64,000 bases of DNA, taken from the NCBI GenBank assembly GCA_942159475.1, contig OW804096.1, positions 11,147,871 to 11,211,870 on the forward strand. The letters are read 5' to 3'. Position numbers and translations under genes: made by a program. Position 1 is the first letter of the stretch; every line of letters starts with the position of its first letter. Positions 20,326-30,822 of the stretch are shown in pieces. This DNA is from Sthenelais limicola. Its lineage: Eukaryota; Annelida; Polychaeta; Phyllodocida; Sigalionidae. Under the pieces are notes generated by a model. That model was not told the origin of the DNA and ran no database searches. It saw only the letters and a list, made by a program, of their open reading frames with translations.

Positions 20326-23300
20326 CTGGTGAATAGAATATACATTTTTAAAGAACCTGCTTTATAATGTTTAATTTGATACATCCTTATTCAGATGGTC
20401 GGGGTCAAGGTGGGCAGTATTATTTTTCGCTCCATGCCTGACAAATTAGACAGGATTATTGGACAATATGTTAAGATTATTCATGCCCAATTCCGGGCAA
20501 ATTCATCTGCTAAATATTACAATATGGCAACTTTTGTCAGAGTGTATCAACATAAACAAGTTAGTGCAGGGTTGCTGCGTCAGGCAAACACACCCCTATT
20601 CTATAACAGTTCTACCCATACATAACTTTTTTATTTGATTTTTGAAATATTTTATTCAGGACATAGACATTTCCATACGACAGTAAGAATATTTCCAGAA
20701 TAGCCTGAATTATAATTTAATTTATATTACATCGAAATACTATTACTCAAAACTAGGAATTATTGGTAAAAAGACCTTTTATAGATATTAATTTACATTA
20801 ACATGTCACATATCAACAAATGATCCGATCAACAGTAACTTGCTAAGTCTTATTTGTACGTCATTTGTACGTTGTAACTTACATCATCTCGTACATTGAG
20901 CCAGTCATAGAAGACTGGTCTGTTGTAGCTCTGGGATCCCACTTTGTAGTCAGCCGTAATCTTGAGACATAGGTAACTTCTCTTGCAACCCTTGCCTGAG
21001 CAGCTACAGCTCAACTCATCACCTGGGAACATAAGATTTGTGAATCTGCATACCTAGACCACATTTGTAGTGTTTTGGGTTATAAAGGGTGGTCTCCACT
21101 GGCTGCGGTAAGCTCTGTGGTAAGCCTTGCGATGGTTTGTGCTGGTTCTGTTGGGCAATTAGAGCCTGAGTTTATTGTCCGAGCTGGCCCTCTATGCCTG
21201 ACGGGAATCCTGTCGAGGCCGGAGGCCGAGCGAGGACAATAAACGAAGGCTCTAATGGCTTTAGTCCCCGTTGGTTGGGCTGTTTACCGGAAGTTCTCTA
21301 GGCATAGAGGGCCAGCGGGACCGGTAGTGACCACTGGCCCTCTATGCGTCTATAACGGGCCAGCTCAGACCAACCAACGGGGACTAAAGGTGGAGAGGAA
21401 TGACAAGATCTTGCCTACATGGTTCACTGGCCATGTAGGCAGGACCTCGCCACTTCTCACCATCACAACACCATCGCAAGGCTCACCGCAGAGCTTACCG
21501 CAGCCAGTAGAGACCACCCTTAAGTGACCAATTTTTACCAGGACTAGATCACCACAAATGTGAAGGTCTTCCTCTAGTACCAGGGGGTAGGAGGTGAAAC
21601 TGTAGCCACGCCTGGGTTGAAACCCACAACATGTTCATGCCAGTGAGCCAACCCAGCACTTTAGGCCATTCAGCCACCCCACATCCCTAATCGTGGCCAA
21701 GGTGTAGGGACAATGGCCTATATTTATTTCTAACGTTATCTTCAAGCAGAATAAAAAGATGGAAGACCTGATGAATATATTTTCTGTAAAAAGTGACTTT
21801 CATTATAATATAAATACACTCTGCAACCATACAGAAAGATTCAGCTAATTTAACACAAAGGTACTATCTATGCGGGTAAATTAACCAAAAAAATATAATT
21901 CACCAATTAATCTTATCAGATGCAGCAAAATCCAAATTTGCAGCAAATTGACCCTAAACTCAATTTGCTAGTAAATATGCTAGAATTGACTTGCATCCAT
22001 TTCCGGGAAATAGTATTCTTGTTCCTGTGTGTAGATGCACTCAAAATCTGTGTTGATGCACTCAAAATTGCACACTAAATTGAGGCAGATGCACCCAACT
22101 GGTATTGGGGAATACCTTAGACCATAATTATAGCCAATCTAGATGTAGCTGAAGGTTTCTTTGGCAATGAGCAAAGTGAGAGTATATTGTAGTTTTGTTT
22201 TGTCCAGGAATATCCATCAGAGCAATGACTAAGTTTGTGCATACTCTGACCTGGCTGATTGGTTGGTCATATTTTAGTGTTCAAAGTCGACCCTGGTGGC
22301 GCCACAAGCACCGCACTTAAACAAAACAATAGAAATGGAGGATGGTGGCCAGAAATGGGCATCAGTAGCACTTAATAAAGGTTGCTATTGGGCTGACAGT
22401 AGCGTTGCAAACCCAGTTCTAATTAAACGGGTTAGAAAACTGAAGATGGTTATTGTTGAACGTTTCTTAATTAACTTTTATTATTACTTTAATATAAAAA
22501 AAATAAACATTACCCTGAAAATGATATCTATCGTTAATATGATAAAAAGTATTTTGGATTTAATTAGATTTGATTTAACTCATTTAATTGCTGACATTTA
22601 GATAGTCCATGGGCCTCATGTATACATAAAGATGCAAGCTATAGCTTAATAAAGGATTACAACACTTAACATCTCTTATTAACGAAACTGTCCAGTTTCA
22701 ACCAAACTTTAATCACTAACCCCTTAATAGTGGGCTTTAAACAAGGCCGCCATGGTCCACACGACCCCTAAATATCACCAATATTTATTAATAATTAAGG
22801 TATTAACAGTCAGATTCTAGAAATGGAATTAATTATTTCCTACCAGAGCTGTATTCACTGATAGTTGCAGTACAGATGATTGGTTGATAGTTGCCAACAC
22901 TATGCATTATAACAGCAAAAATAGCTATAAGGAACAGTCCAGTTACCAATATCACGGACCAACAAAGGTAAGTCTGCAAATAAAAATGAGTTTCATATTA
23001 AAACCAATCTCTCCTAGATCTTGAGCTAATGTGTCCAAAACAACCACCCCCAATTAAACAAACTTAGTCTCAGTTGTTGCTGTTGTTTCTGGGTTAGGTC
23101 TTTGAGCTATAACTAGTCCATGAACCTGGACCCTCGCTCCGCAGAGAGTCCATACACCAGCACCCGGCCGTAGTAGCGTGACGTCACGCTGACGTCACGG
23201 GCCAGGAATTTTCTGATTGGCTATCTATTTTTAGACACGGGCGCGACTATGTGGCGGCCATTTTGCCGCCATTCGTGAAACCCCAAATTAATATAAGAGA

Positions 23301-26300
23301 TGAATAAAATAGAAGCAGACTTGGGCGACGACATATTTTATTGTATAAATGATATAAGTTGAATAAGGGAAATGAAAGTTTTAATATAGGTAATGTAATT
23401 TAGGATTAAGAGTTAAAGTTTAATGATTAGGAGGGTAATTATTAAACATGTCGCTAAGGAATTACTGTTACACAATGTTGAAATAAAATTGAATAAGAAG
23501 ATTTTTATAAAATGTTTGAGAATTTATGTCGACGGGAGCTGGCGACCGATGATATTGGTAATGGTGTGGGTGGGTGGGGTCAATTAAATATTGTGTAATG
23601 GAGAGAGTTGGAATCGATGCAGAAGGAAGGTCAAGGGATTGTGGGGGAATTGGTAACCAGTGCCCGACGCTAGGGGGAGCCACCAATGCCTCAGAATGCG
23701 CACATTCTTACAACATTCGTGAAACCCCAAATTAATATAAGAGATGAATAAAATAGAAGCAGACTTGGGCGACGACATATTTTATTGTATAAATGATATA
23801 AGTTGAATAAGGGAAATGAAAGTTTTAATATAGGTAATGTAATTTAGGATTAAGAGTTAAAGTTTAATGATTAGGAGGGTAATTATTAAACATGTCGCCA
23901 AACCCAAGATTGCGTAGATATGGTAAGTTATTGATGGTATGTATAAGAATTTAAGATTGGCCGAGTGGCCGTTTTTAGAATTATATGCTTATAAGGTACG
24001 GGTTTGCCGAGACCTTTTAGTCCTGGGGTGAGCCCCGAAGTCTATGAGTTTGTGTGTAGGAGGGCGGTGCCCTGTTAAAAGAAAGAATTAAAATGATTTA
24101 AATGATATAAGAGTGGCTGATGTTTGTAGAAGGTTTGGTGTTTCCCTAACCTTAAGTCCAGGGGTGAGCCCCGAAGTCTCTGAGGAACTTTTGTTGAGGG
24201 CGTGGCCCTGATGTAAAATTTTAATTTGGTAAAAGGCAGGCGACCTGTGAGGTCGGATGTCGGGTTGGAGAGGTGTAGGTGTGTGTCTTTGCTTGGCTAG
24301 TTTGTATTTATACTGTTGACTAGCGCTGTAGTGACTTTGGAGGCGGACTGTCTTGTTATATAAAGATTGTATGCCGAACTCGTCCATGATCCAAACCGTT
24401 GGATTTCCTTCTCTTTGAATCCTAGGTTGAACGCATGTGTGGCTGCTGTCCTTCTTATAGAATGAAGTGAGAACTGGGAATCGTCTAGATGCATGTTTCG
24501 CAGGGACCATCTGAAATGTGCTGCGATATCTGTCGTTGTGACTGGGCTATACGTAGCAGGGTAGACTAGTAGTGGCTGGTTGTTAAATCGCGTGGGTGCC
24601 TCCTTCATGGCCCGTACATATGCCCTGACTGGGCACGTTTTATCATCGTTTGTCGCTGGTATTTGTAGTGCTCTGCGCTGGTCATATTTTTGTAAGTTTT
24701 TTGACCATTTCTGTTGTATGTGCAGCGTGTCCTGGTGTAGTGTAAGATCGGAGCGGCATATGTGTCTTGTAGGGTCGAAGTCTTTATTGCTTCGTGGTGC
24801 GATCTCCGACTGGCGGAATCCAAGTGCGTACATTACCAATATAGCCAGTCTGTATTGAGCTGGTGCTGGGAACCTATCCGCTTGATCGAGTATCTCTATG
24901 AGTTGTTGTGTAGTTAGGGGCTGCTTTTGTGCGACGATGTGTGTTTTCTGTCTCGTCACGGCGTCCAGAGCCAGTTGTAGGCGGTATGATGTGAGGGCCG
25001 GTTGTATTATCTGTCTCCTCTTATAATGTTCGCGTATTGCTGATATGTAGTTGCAAATTGATTTTGGGCTCTTTAAGTATCCTCTCAAATACTGGACGTA
25101 TGCACATATTTGTGGGATGGAAATGTTGTCTGGGTCCATCCTATATCGCTGGGTGAATGCTATATACGATTTGAGGGCTGTGCGATGGTTTGCCATGGTT
25201 CCTGGTGCCCGTGCCTGGAACTGCGCGTCCTCAGTTTGTTTCATCAGGTAAGTGAGTTCATTATCTGAAAGTATCGAATAAATCATATATCAATAAATGG
25301 TGCTTGCTTACATGCGTTGTGGAGTTTTGCTTTTCTTATATGCATGTCAATGGTTTGTGGGTCCTGTATTTCATAGATTACCCTAATGTGTCTGCATGCT
25401 TGCAGGAGCCACATTGAGCGAGGGCCAGCCATATCCCTTTCTTTCCGTGTGCCTTGAGAGAGGAGGGTATTTGTTTCATTGCTACTGGTGATAACCTTTA
25501 TCGTAGTCGCTGCATGTTTGTCCTGTAGCACGGAGTGCAATAGGTTTGGGGCCGCATACGCTAAGTGGTCTATTTTGATGTCTCTTATGGTCGTGAGGTC
25601 TTGCACCACTTTTCTCTCGCCATCTGATGCCGTAGCTTTTCCTTCTTCATACTTCATGGCTATGGACATTGAAATGGTATGCGATGAAATCATACTGGTT
25701 CCATTCCAGTCCCGTGCAAACTGTATGACCCATGCAAGGTCTCGTTGCATCGCCTCGTTGATAGGGAACCTTTGTCGCTTCTCTTCTCTGAGTGTCTCTA
25801 GGAGCCTCCGGACAAAGATTTTGGCCGGATTTATGCATTTTGCTAGATGGAGGATCCTTCCAATGATTGATTGTAGCTTCTTTTTATTGGTGGTTTTCTT
25901 TTTTCTGAACTCCTGTGCCTCTGCGATCACCTCTTCCGATTTTTCTTTTGGCATCTTCAGTGTCAATTGGCGTGTGTTGATTATTATACCTAGCCACCGT
26001 GCCTGGGTTGCTGGTTTCTGTGTCTTCTTGTGTGCTATGGGTAGTCCGAGTCTTGTGAGTATGTTTACTGCGTACTCGTAGCTTTCCCATGCCTTTGTCT
26101 CTGTTTCTTCCCAACATATCATATCGTCTAGGTACATATAACCGCTGAAGCCTGCCTTTTTCATGATGCCCATTATTGCGTTTGCAATGCGCTGCATATG
26201 TAACGAACTCTGTTTCGCCCCGAATGGTAGACTGATGTCTAGGAAGAATGAATCATCCCATGTGAAAGCGAGTAATGGCCAATCGTTAGGGCAGGCCCTA

Positions 26301-29300
26301 AAGTTCTTGTAGGCCCGCTCCAGGTCGAGTGTGAATATGTACTTGGTGGTATCCGAACTTATTATGTTGTTTACCAGCATGTCAACTGTTGGGAGCTTGT
26401 GTGGTCTTGTCGTGCCTAATACCATATTCTGTTTGATGTATCCGTTTACGGAAGCCTCAGGAGGAAAAGACAAGTCCATTATCACCCTCCTCTTGTCCTC
26501 ACTACCTTTCGGGCGGGTCATGAGTGGATTGATATGCACCCATGCATCAAATGGGAGGTCACTGAACGGGCCGTAGACTGCGTCGTTGTATCTCTCGGTG
26601 TCTATGTACTCGGTTATATGTGTTGGGTACTCGATCGCCGATGTGTGATTACTCTGTGTGGCAGTGTCTGATGTTGGGCCAATGTATCCTAGGGGGAAAC
26701 CGTATCGTATTAAGTCTAATAGCTCTGCCTCCTGTATCACCGTGGTGAGATAGAATTCCCACTGTTGCATATTCAAATTTGATGGAACATCCATTCTCGC
26801 TGATAGCATGTTGGGTAGGCCAGTTGGGCGGGTCGCGCTATATATCCGTGCTAGCTGTGTATCTAAGACGTGTGCGTTCGGAAGGGGCCAGTGCTTGCTT
26901 CTGTATGCTGCCATATCGAACGGGCCTGGCGTGTGTACGTCTGGGACTTTACCCGGTCTCATTGCGCATAGCTGTCGTATATACATAAATGCAGATTCGT
27001 CTAGTTCATATGTAGCTACATAGTTGTGTTTACCTTGGTCCTGTGTCGGTTCTACATAGTTTATAGCGCTTCTTGCATGTATTGTTTCTCCGGCCATGGG
27101 GTTTCTTGCTGACTTTGTGGGGGCCGCCATTGCTTCGCTTGTGCGGTGAGCTGTGATTGGTTGCTCTTGCCGTGGTGGTCTCACGAGGTCTGTGATTGGC
27201 CGCTGGTCCTGGGGGAAGTCTGTGTTGCTTCCTCTGTTCTCCTTCGGTGTGATATGTAAACATGGCGTGTCGTGTATATCGTAACAAGTATCATGGGTTT
27301 CATCAGTATCATCGTCAACATATATTTGCCGAGTAGTAGTGTTGTTGATTTAGGTGGGGGCGTGGCACGTAGGCATGTTGGTGTGCGTGTTGGCCATGTT
27401 GGGAGACTGGTCCTTGCTGCACCTGTGGTGGTGGATACATGTATTGCTGGCTTACTGGGCTGTGATCGCGGCTTGTTGGCTGTCTTGCACGCTGTTTTTT
27501 CATGCATTCTATTGCCGGATGTGCATGCCTGTTCGCAGGGTTCATCGCATTACAATACGCGCATATGTGGTATGCCGTGGGCGTGTCCAACGTGTGGCCG
27601 TCCTTCAGCTTACATGCGCCTTTGAGGTTATACGATGGGCATGGTATTGTTGTAGCCTCAGTTGTTGCGATATTTGCCGGAGCCAGTGATATCCTCATCC
27701 TGTCGTATTGTATCTGTTCATTACTATCCCAGTCAATTTCTCCCCTCTCAATCCTCTCGAATGTCTGTGTGCTCCATTTTAGTACGTTTTTCCAGGGTCT
27801 ATCCCTGGCATCCTGGGCGATTTGGTGCAGATGGCGAGTTAGCTTAAACCTTTGGTCCTGTGTTACTAGGTTTTCGTCCAGCATCATGGACGTATATGCC
27901 TCGACGTACTCTTGATAATTCATGTTGTCCCTTGCCTCTAACTTATCTTTCATTGATGTAATACCCTCCTTCTCAAGATACATGTATGGCTTTGGGATTT
28001 GGTGCCTCACCCTCGGGTCAATATGCATGTTACCTTTTATGTCTGGTGTGTAGAAAAGTGGGGCCGCCATGTCGAGTTGAGCTTCATAGTAGGCCCTGTT
28101 CATAGGGTCGCGCATGATTTGTCTCGGTGCGGGTATGTTAATCGTGGGTTGTGGTGGTTGTTGGCTGTGCCCCGAGTGTTGGTAGTCCGGTAGTGGATTG
28201 CCGCTCTCATGCTCGGTGACGGTGGGCGGTTTTGGTTCTACAGGTGTCGTAGGTCCCACTTTCATGTTTGCCATAGCCTTAGATACTGCTTCGATTATAT
28301 TCACCTGCAGATTTTCTTTCATGTTAGTCATTGCTCCCTCGATCTCGGTCATTGCCCCTTCGATTTTCCCCACCTTGGCCTCCATGGCCTCTACCCTCTC
28401 TTTGGTCCTGGCCGCCATTAGGTCGTCGTTCGAGTCGTCGTCCTCAGTATGGCCGCCGGTCTGACCTTTCGTTGTTGCTTCACCGTTTTCGTCAGTCGGT
28501 GTGCTATCAACTTCTGACCCTTCCACTTTCTCAGTTAAGACCTCTCCGGATTCCTTGGATGTGTTAGCAGTTGTTTGTTCGTTCTTTTTGGCTGCGTCTT
28601 TTCTCATTTCGTGTGGTATCCTTTTTTGGTTAGGTCAATTAAATATTGTGTAATGGAGAGAGTTGGAATCGATGCAGAAGGAAGGTCAAGGGATTGTGGG
28701 GGAATTGGTAACCAGTGCCCGACGCTAGGGGGAGCCACCAATGCCTCAGAATGCGCACATTCTTACAAAATGCATGACCCTGGAAATTCCGTAGTTCCGG
28801 CTCCTGTCAGTGAACAGTCCCACTAAGCCGTAGTGTGGGACTGTACTAGAGTCTAAGCTATAACCACCTGTGCGCTGATATAGCCACCTGTGTGCAGATG
28901 ACCCCCATGGGCACCTTTAGTGTTACCCTCGAAATGAAGTAATATAGACCAGGGAAACACTGCAATAGGTATTCAGGAAGGTAAATCCAATATAATAGTC
29001 AAGGAATGAAGTCATTCAGAAAGTGAAACAGGGTGTTGTTTCATAATGAAGGAGACATGGAAAGATTTATTTGGAAAATTTGCAAATGGTGTTCAAATGT
29101 TACAAAGAATCCCGCACATTCACATGTCCATCTTCGCAGCACTTCGCAGCCACAACTGTGTGCACCCAACCATGACTGGGTGAGGGTGGACTTAATTGGG
29201 ACTGGCCATGTGTGTTTGTCTTATTACGTAATAACTGTAATAGCAGACAGGGAGGTCACATGGGCTGCGAATCTTTGAGAAGTTCCTGAGAATCTTTGAG

Positions 29301-30078
29301 AAGTTCTCAACTTTGATTATGAAACGGAATTTATCCTAAATGATGTTTTTCTACTTAATTCCTATGTACCTGATTATGAAACAAGGGCCAGCAACAACAG
29401 AGACTACAAACATTATTTCCCACCGTGTTTGGGGTATTAGGGTCCAGTGACTCCCTCTGGCCTCTGGCCCTCGGGACCCCATGGATCATAGTAACCCCTC
29501 AGGTCAAACATGTTGGGAAATAGTGCTTAAACAAACCACTTTAATTATCAACCCCATGTCCTCTAACATTTAACAGATCCAGTTAACACTAAAGGTTTCA
29601 GTGATTTTGATTTCATTGAGTGCATCAATCTATGCACTGATTGAAATATTTGGGAATTAGCTTGGGAATTATTTGTGTCAGATTTTCAGAAAATGTACAA
29701 TTCAACTTCGCCAATTTTCTCAAATAACCCAAATTTCAGACGAAAATAAAGTTCAAAATACAGTTTAACCTTAATAATAACCTTTAATACTCAGATATTC
29801 CCGGTATTCATCATTTTTCTGCGTAATTTAGTAAAATTTCCTAAATGTGTAGAGCTGCCAAATGAGGATGATGATCCTCATATATTATAAAACTTACACA
29901 TCTTAAGCACTTCCTAAGATAACAACAGGAGGGACATTTGTTGTAACAGAATAGACAACAACTCCTGTCCTTAGTAGACTCTCTTATCATCTCCTTGGCG
30001 ATTGCCTCATAGGGAGCTGGCCAAACCCAGTTTCCACAACTATACGGCATTCTGATATCTGCTGCTCTCTTTTATCAC
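19909..30078 (-). CDS. KCNMB/TipE-like two-TM channel auxiliary subunit
   Basis: Four minus-strand coding exons join in phase: 29898-30050 (ATG at 30050; an AG acceptor follows at 30079-30080, so the exon has a 28-nt 5' UTR), 22844-22973, 20883-21022 and 19909-20325. They encode 279 residues. The layout is a Cys-rich cytoplasmic N-terminus (CCLFCYNKCPSCCYLRKC), TM1 (about 54-75), a Cys-rich extracellular loop (CSCSGKGCKRSYLCLKI.., RGCFINRKSC.., NFSCYYN) and TM2 (about 197-217, WILLGSGIVCLLLSVFLISM), then a 60-residue tail. The two-TM fold with large disulfide-rich loop and the C(F/Y)..P/N..C...NFSC(F/Y)Y pattern recall BK-channel beta subunits and insect TipE, which tune channel gating at the plasma membrane. 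Length fits (beta subunits 190-280). Sequence similarity is weak, so function is inferred from architecture. Intron 1 carries the second Ngaro-like element. Confidence 0.62.
20883..21022 (-). CDS. KCNMB/TipE-like exon 3 (extracellular loop)
   Basis: Phase 1 in, phase 0 out at GTAAGT. It codes GDELSCSCSGKGCKRSYLCL followed by a beta-rich segment with the pattern Y.CL.I.A.Y. Cysteine spacing suggests disulfides. Confidence 0.7.
21083..21525. mobile_element. Foldback element GGTGGTCTCCACTGGCTGCGG with nested insertions
   Basis: The outer arms GGTGGTCTCCACTGGCTGCG.. and ..CGCAGCCAGTAGAGACCACC are inverted; the simpler relative at 60122 lacks the middle. Within it, 21154-21391 holds two further palindromes: GAGTTTATTGTCC../..GGACAATAAAC and TTTAGTCCCCGTTGGTTGG../..CCAACCAACGGGGACTAAA. 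It lies in the intergenic/5' flank of exon 3 of the minus-strand gene (intron 2). Confidence 0.85.
22844..22973 (-). CDS. KCNMB/TipE-like exon 2 (TM1)
   Basis: Phase 0 in, phase 1 out, with a TTTGCAG acceptor. It codes TYLCWSVILVTGLFLIAIFA and the start of the loop (NYQPIICTATISEYSSG). Only this frame is open. Confidence 0.65.
23179..23197. promoter_or_regulatory. Pair of CRE palindromes TGACGTCA
   Basis: Two perfect TGACGTCA sites (23179-23186 and 23190-23197) lie 11 bp apart in a locally GC-rich stretch, followed by an ATTGG box at about 23216 and GGCGGCCATTTTGCCGCC. The setting looks promoter-like, within intron 1 of the minus-strand channel-subunit gene and next to the Ngaro-like element end. 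Function is inferred only from motifs. Confidence 0.35.
23270..23898 (-). repeat. Ngaro-2 3' repeat block (B1, A2, B2)
   Basis: On the plus strand: B2 23270-23454, a 123-bp unique spacer, A2 23578-23713, and B1 23714-23898, starting directly after A2. Confidence 0.92.
24297..25286 (-). CDS. Ngaro-2 tyrosine recombinase
   Basis: 329 residues. It starts with ATG at 25286, overlapping the RT stop by four bases (ATGA). An N-terminal SAM-like domain (about 20-90) precedes the catalytic domain with R158 (LGFRQSEIAPRS), H275-x-x-R278 (HSIRR), FGSW (298-301, where many relatives have H-G-x-W) and Y309 (NLYITR). It integrates the element by tyrosine-recombinase chemistry. The ATGA junction suggests translational coupling with the RT. 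Confidence 0.94.
   Translation of the reverse strand: MIYSILSDNELTYLMKQTEDAQFQARAPGTMANHRTALKSYIAFTQRYRMDPDNISIPQICAYVQYLRGYLKSPKSICNYISAIREHYKRRQIIQPALTSYRLQLALDAVTRQKTHIVAQKQPLTTQQLIEILDQADRFPAPAQYRLAILVMYALGFRQSEIAPRSNKDFDPTRHICRSDLTLHQDTLHIQQKWSKNLQKYDQRRALQIPATNDDKTCPVRAYVRAMKEAPTRFNNQPLLVYPATYSPVTTTDIAAHFRWSLRNMHLDDSQFSLHSIRRTAATHAFNLGFKEKEIQRFGSWTSSAYNLYITRQSASKVTTALVNSINTN
25283..27184 (-). CDS. Ngaro-2 reverse transcriptase / RNase H-like region
   Basis: The frame is open for 633 codons. The first codon at 27184 is GTG; the first in-frame ATG is at 27130 (MAAPTKSARNPMAGE), so the true start is uncertain. RT motifs: RRVIMDLSFPPE, FTLDLERAYKNF, LPFGAKQSS and the catalytic YLDDM, then the thumb part RWLGIIINT and IIGRILHLAKCI. 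The C-terminal third sits where RNase H is in element 1 but lacks its clear Asp/Glu set and DALSR ending, so it may be degenerate or diverged. It copies the element RNA into cDNA. Confidence 0.92.
   Translation of the reverse strand: MRPPRQEQPITAHRTSEAMAAPTKSARNPMAGETIHARSAINYVEPTQDQGKHNYVATYELDESAFMYIRQLCAMRPGKVPDVHTPGPFDMAAYRSKHWPLPNAHVLDTQLARIYSATRPTGLPNMLSARMDVPSNLNMQQWEFYLTTVIQEAELLDLIRYGFPLGYIGPTSDTATQSNHTSAIEYPTHITEYIDTERYNDAVYGPFSDLPFDAWVHINPLMTRPKGSEDKRRVIMDLSFPPEASVNGYIKQNMVLGTTRPHKLPTVDMLVNNIISSDTTKYIFTLDLERAYKNFRACPNDWPLLAFTWDDSFFLDISLPFGAKQSSLHMQRIANAIMGIMKKAGFSGYMYLDDMICWEETETKAWESYEYAVNILTRLGLPIAHKKTQKPATQARWLGIIINTRQLTLKMPKEKSEEVIAEAQEFRKKKTTNKKKLQSIIGRILHLAKCINPAKIFVRRLLETLREEKRQRFPINEAMQRDLAWVIQFARDWNGTSMISSHTISMSIAMKYEEGKATASDGERKVVQDLTTIRDIKIDHLAYAAPNLLHSVLQDKHAATTIKVITSSNETNTLLSQGTRKERDMAGPRSMWLLQACRHIRVIYEIQDPQTIDMHIRKAKLHNACKQAPFIDI
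27315..28607 (-). CDS. Ngaro-2 gag-like ORF
   Basis: 430 residues from an ATG just inside repeat A1. It has an acidic, Thr-rich N-terminus, a coiled-coil-prone stretch around residues 70-110 (EAMEAKVGKIEGAMTEIEGA), a globular middle, and a Cys/His cluster near 315-365 (CPSYNLKGACKLKDGH...HICAYC...RHAHPAIEC) like that of Ngaro-1 gag. The tail is Gln/His/Tyr-rich. A gag-like, RNA-packaging role is inferred from position and the Cys/His cluster. Confidence 0.85.
   Translation of the reverse strand: MRKDAAKKNEQTTANTSKESGEVLTEKVEGSEVDSTPTDENGEATTKGQTGGHTEDDDSNDDLMAARTKERVEAMEAKVGKIEGAMTEIEGAMTNMKENLQVNIIEAVSKAMANMKVGPTTPVEPKPPTVTEHESGNPLPDYQHSGHSQQPPQPTINIPAPRQIMRDPMNRAYYEAQLDMAAPLFYTPDIKGNMHIDPRVRHQIPKPYMYLEKEGITSMKDKLEARDNMNYQEYVEAYTSMMLDENLVTQDQRFKLTRHLHQIAQDARDRPWKNVLKWSTQTFERIERGEIDWDSNEQIQYDRMRISLAPANIATTEATTIPCPSYNLKGACKLKDGHTLDTPTAYHICAYCNAMNPANRHAHPAIECMKKQRARQPTSRDHSPVSQQYMYPPPQVQQGPVSQHGQHAHQHAYVPRPHLNQQHYYSANIC
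28633..28768 (-). repeat. Ngaro-2 repeat A1
   Basis: 136 bp matching 23578-23713, forming the 5' end of the element on the minus strand. Confidence 0.92.
29675..29862 (-). mobile_element. GGGTCAG MITE, truncated, mosaic A/B
   Basis: The left half looks like subfamily A and the right half like B. The last 30 bp, including the second terminus, are missing. It ends about 30 bp from the donor of the channel-subunit exon 1. Confidence 0.82.
29898..30078 (-). CDS. KCNMB/TipE-like exon 1 (N-terminus)
   Basis: Codes MPYSCGNWVWPAPYEAIAKE through ..YLRKCLRC, phase 0 at a GTAAGT donor (29892-29897). Coding is 29898-30050; 30051-30078 is 5' UTR after a TTTACAG acceptor, so at least one upstream noncoding exon is expected. 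The link to exon 2 across a 6.9 kb intron rests on phase match and the TM1 context. Confidence 0.55.
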
Positions 30079-30131
30079 CTGTAAATTAATAATAAAGTAG
30101 ATAGAGGTTACAATGAATGTAGTTTATACAA

Positions 30132-30357
30132 GGGTCAGATTTTCAGAAAATGTACAATTCGTAGCTCTACACATTTAGGACATTCTGCTAGATTTGGCTG
30201 AAAAATGATGAATACCGGGTATATCTGATTATATTTGGTATCGTATTGATTTATAGTATCAGTTCTGTTACGGTAAACTGCATTTTGAAGCCCATTTTTG
30301 TCTTGAATGTGGGTTATTTGAGAGAATTAGTGAAGGCGAATTGTACATTTTCTGACC
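30132..30357 (+). mobile_element. GGGTCAG MITE, subfamily B
   Basis: Nearly complete, with a right terminus shortened to TTTTCTGACCTC. It lies 52 bp upstream of the exon 1 acceptor of the minus-strand gene. Confidence 0.88.
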
Positions 30358-30822
30358 TCTTGACTTGCTGAATATGTATAATAGATGAGTAATAGATCCA
30401 ATGCAGGTATGGCCTGAAACCACATGAACATGGAGTTTTATTTCACCATAAACAGTTACAACATCCTCAACATAGACTCAGTACACCATGCTGATACTTA
30501 TTGTGTACCATTCCTATATTTTTTTAACATCATTGCTCAAAACAACATGACAGAAATAAGATTTTTTTTGTGTTCAAATATTTTTATTCATGTAGGTTTA
30601 ACAGTTACACTCTCACAAATACATACAGTTTAAGCCGTGCCCTGAAACGAAATCTCTTAATTAAAATTAAGGTGAGGATACAGAAATTTCATGAAAATTA
30701 TTAATACACAATTTCACCGATATTAGATGATAACAAGAACAAGAATATAGATTAATGGATATTGAGATGGGATGAGAAGGGTAGATAAGTTGAAAACTAC
30801 TGCCTATTTGAATAATACATAT

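Larger units (their letters stand above)
23270..28768 (-). mobile_element. Ngaro-like tyrosine-recombinase retrotransposon 2
   Basis: A 5.5 kb element on the minus strand. Read in its own orientation: A1 28633-28768, ORFs, B1 23714-23898, A2 23578-23713, B2 23270-23454 (A copies 136 bp, B copies 185 bp, near-identical). This is again the A1-ORFs-B1-A2-B2 plan. The repeats share no obvious sequence with those of element 1, so it is a different lineage of the same class. All three ORFs are long and open, so this copy may be recent. It sits in intron 1 of the KCNMB/TipE-like gene in the same strand sense. No methyltransferase ORF of the DIRS/PAT type is seen. Confidence 0.93.

Noticed and set aside
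25479..28826. Plus-strand frames of up to 200 codons across Ngaro-2
   Set aside because: Antisense shadows of the RT and gag ORFs.
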